The position numbers and the translations under genes were made by a program. Shown here one piece after another: positions 63,307 through 64,000 of a DNA stretch of 64,000 nucleotides. Below the pieces are notes generated by a model. That model saw only the letters and a program-made list of their open reading frames with translations. It did not search any database and was not told the DNA's origin. Position 1 is the stretch's first letter. The number at the start of each line of letters is the position of its first letter. This DNA is from Paraferrimonas sedimenticola (GTDB taxonomy: Bacteria; Pseudomonadota; Gammaproteobacteria; Enterobacterales; Shewanellaceae), in contig NZ_NRIR01000013.1 of assembly GCF_002282855.1 (NCBI RefSeq), positions 1 through 64,000 of the forward strand, written 5' to 3'.

Positions 63307-63633
63307 TTAAATGGTAGAGGTCAACTCGCCAGAGCTCAGCTTGGCGGCCAGTAGATTCTCGATTTGGCTCTTGTGCAGTTCCACATCGCTATCGATGCGA
63401 ACACCAATTCCTTGGGGTCGACCACCTTGAGCACCGAGGGGATTAATCCAGCACACAGTGCCTTGGAACTCATGGGTAGTGGCGGAGCCAGGCAGACGGT
63501 AAGCAATGCTCACCTTTTGCTCCATTTGGTAGGACTCGCGAGTAGTAATAAACAGACCAGCGGGAGAAATGAACGGCATATAAGCACGGTATAAGTGTTC
63601 CACCGTTTCAAAATTTGCCAATAGTTCTGCCAT
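63307..63633 (-). CDS. pilZ: PilZ-domain protein
   Basis: A 108-residue PilZ protein of the type-IV pilus kind, located between holB and the tatD-like gene as in Pseudomonas. Visible stretches: YMPFISPAGLFITTRESYQMEQKVSIAYRLPGS, then GTVCWINPLGAQGGRPQGIGVRI. The usual c-di-GMP-binding RxxxR and D/NxSxxG motifs are weak or absent, as in PilZ itself, so it may not bind c-di-GMP directly. It is needed for pilus assembly in Pseudomonas. Confidence 0.88.
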   Translation of the reverse strand: MAELLANFETVEHLYRAYMPFISPAGLFITTRESYQMEQKVSIAYRLPGSATTHEFQGTVCWINPLGAQGGRPQGIGVRIDSDVELHKSQIENLLAAKLSSGELTSTI

Positions 63634-63667
63634 AAATCTCTCTTAAAAAGTCTCTCGAATGCTGGCT

Positions 63668-64000
63668 TTATTGCTTCGCCGCTTGCTGATAGTCTAAAAC
63701 GAGTCTGGTACATAATGCCACATAATTCACACTTGGCATATGAGCAAGCTGTTGGCGTACCTGAGATATTTCGCTGATCAGTGCCGACAAACGATTGGCG
63801 AATGCGCGCTGACTAGCGAGGATAGAACCCATCTTTTTCGATATCAACCAATGCAACACGTGCAGGCTGTCGGCGGGCTGGTCTTGAGTGTACTGGCACA
63901 GAGTGGCGGAGACCTGCCCTTTGGCCAGCGCATTTGACCACTCTTTACGGGCGCTTTGCAGTTGCTCTAAGCGCTCTTGTCCTTGCTGTTGCAACATAGC
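63668..64000 (-). CDS. holB: DNA polymerase III delta' subunit, C-terminal part (window edge)
   Basis: The last 110 or so codons of a protein whose start lies beyond the right edge. The visible end (WSNALAKGQVSATLCQYTQDQPADSLHVLHWLISKKMGSILA, then helical) fits the collar domain of delta', and the position before pilZ and the tatD-like gene matches tmk-holB-pilZ-ycfH. Cut by the window, not truncated in the genome as far as can be told. Confidence 0.75.
   Translation of the reverse strand, partial: AMLQQQGQERLEQLQSARKEWSNALAKGQVSATLCQYTQDQPADSLHVLHWLISKKMGSILASQRAFANRLSALISEISQVRQQLAHMPSVNYVALCTRLVLDYQQAAKQ

Noticed and set aside
1-64000. tRNA, rRNA, CRISPR arrays, insertion sequences, prophage or integron elements
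   Set aside because: I looked for cloverleaf-like segments, repeat-spacer patterns, transposase motifs and terminal repeats and found none that hold up by eye.

Overview
The window looks like a chromosomal segment of a marine gammaproteobacterium, most likely Alteromonadales close to Shewanella or Ferrimonas. This rests on gene order I recognise: zapC-pyrD next to a giant NAD-glutamate dehydrogenase; a prc-pepN-DUF2835 block beside proQ, msrC and yebG; the letA/letB pair with rsmF; and holB-pilZ-tatD. The species call is inference. I saw no tRNA, rRNA, CRISPR array, insertion sequence or prophage gene.

Layout. 0-5.2 kb: an accessory-looking strip of small membrane and exported proteins, all on the minus strand: a lipoprotein, an EreA/ChaN-like protein, a DUF6624 protein, a TonB-C-like protein, and a 58-residue membrane protein starting at GTG. 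5.2-14.9 kb: two paralogous exported amidohydrolases and two paralogous LysR regulators, with a three-gene operon between the copies. That operon encodes a cation-diffusion-facilitator/SPFH fusion plus HflC-like and HflK-like proteins, and is the most unusual module here. 15-24.8 kb: an exported unknown protein and recC-recB-recD with overlapping junctions. 25-28.7 kb: a VOC protein and a PotD-like binding protein coupled to a GGDEF-EAL protein, resembling the NspS/MbaA polyamine-to-c-di-GMP pathway of Vibrio cholerae. 28.8-34.4 kb: a ChrR/ECF sigma pair with a LON-like gene, a DUF2878 membrane protein, a DUF4397 lipoprotein and an AbgT transporter. 34.5-41.3 kb: zapC, pyrD and the NAD-glutamate dehydrogenase. 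41.4-48.4 kb: an envelope export operon (DUF1302 barrel, DUF1329 LolA-like protein, YCF48 propeller, HAE3-type RND pump). 48.7-64 kb: core genes from DUF2835/pepN/prc/proQ through yebG with a perfect LexA box, split letA plus seven-MCE letB, spmAB, rsmF, tatD, pilZ and the 3' end of holB.

Working together: RecBCD and YebG belong to DNA repair. PepN and Prc handle proteolysis. LetA/LetB and the RND/DUF1329/DUF1302 set both look like envelope lipid or hydrophobic-compound transport. ChrR/sigma is an oxidative (singlet oxygen) switch. The PotD-like/GGDEF-EAL pair should link polyamines to biofilm control. Several start sites were moved to internal ATGs on the basis of Shine-Dalgarno sequences, signal peptides, overlaps or family alignments remembered from E. 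coli.
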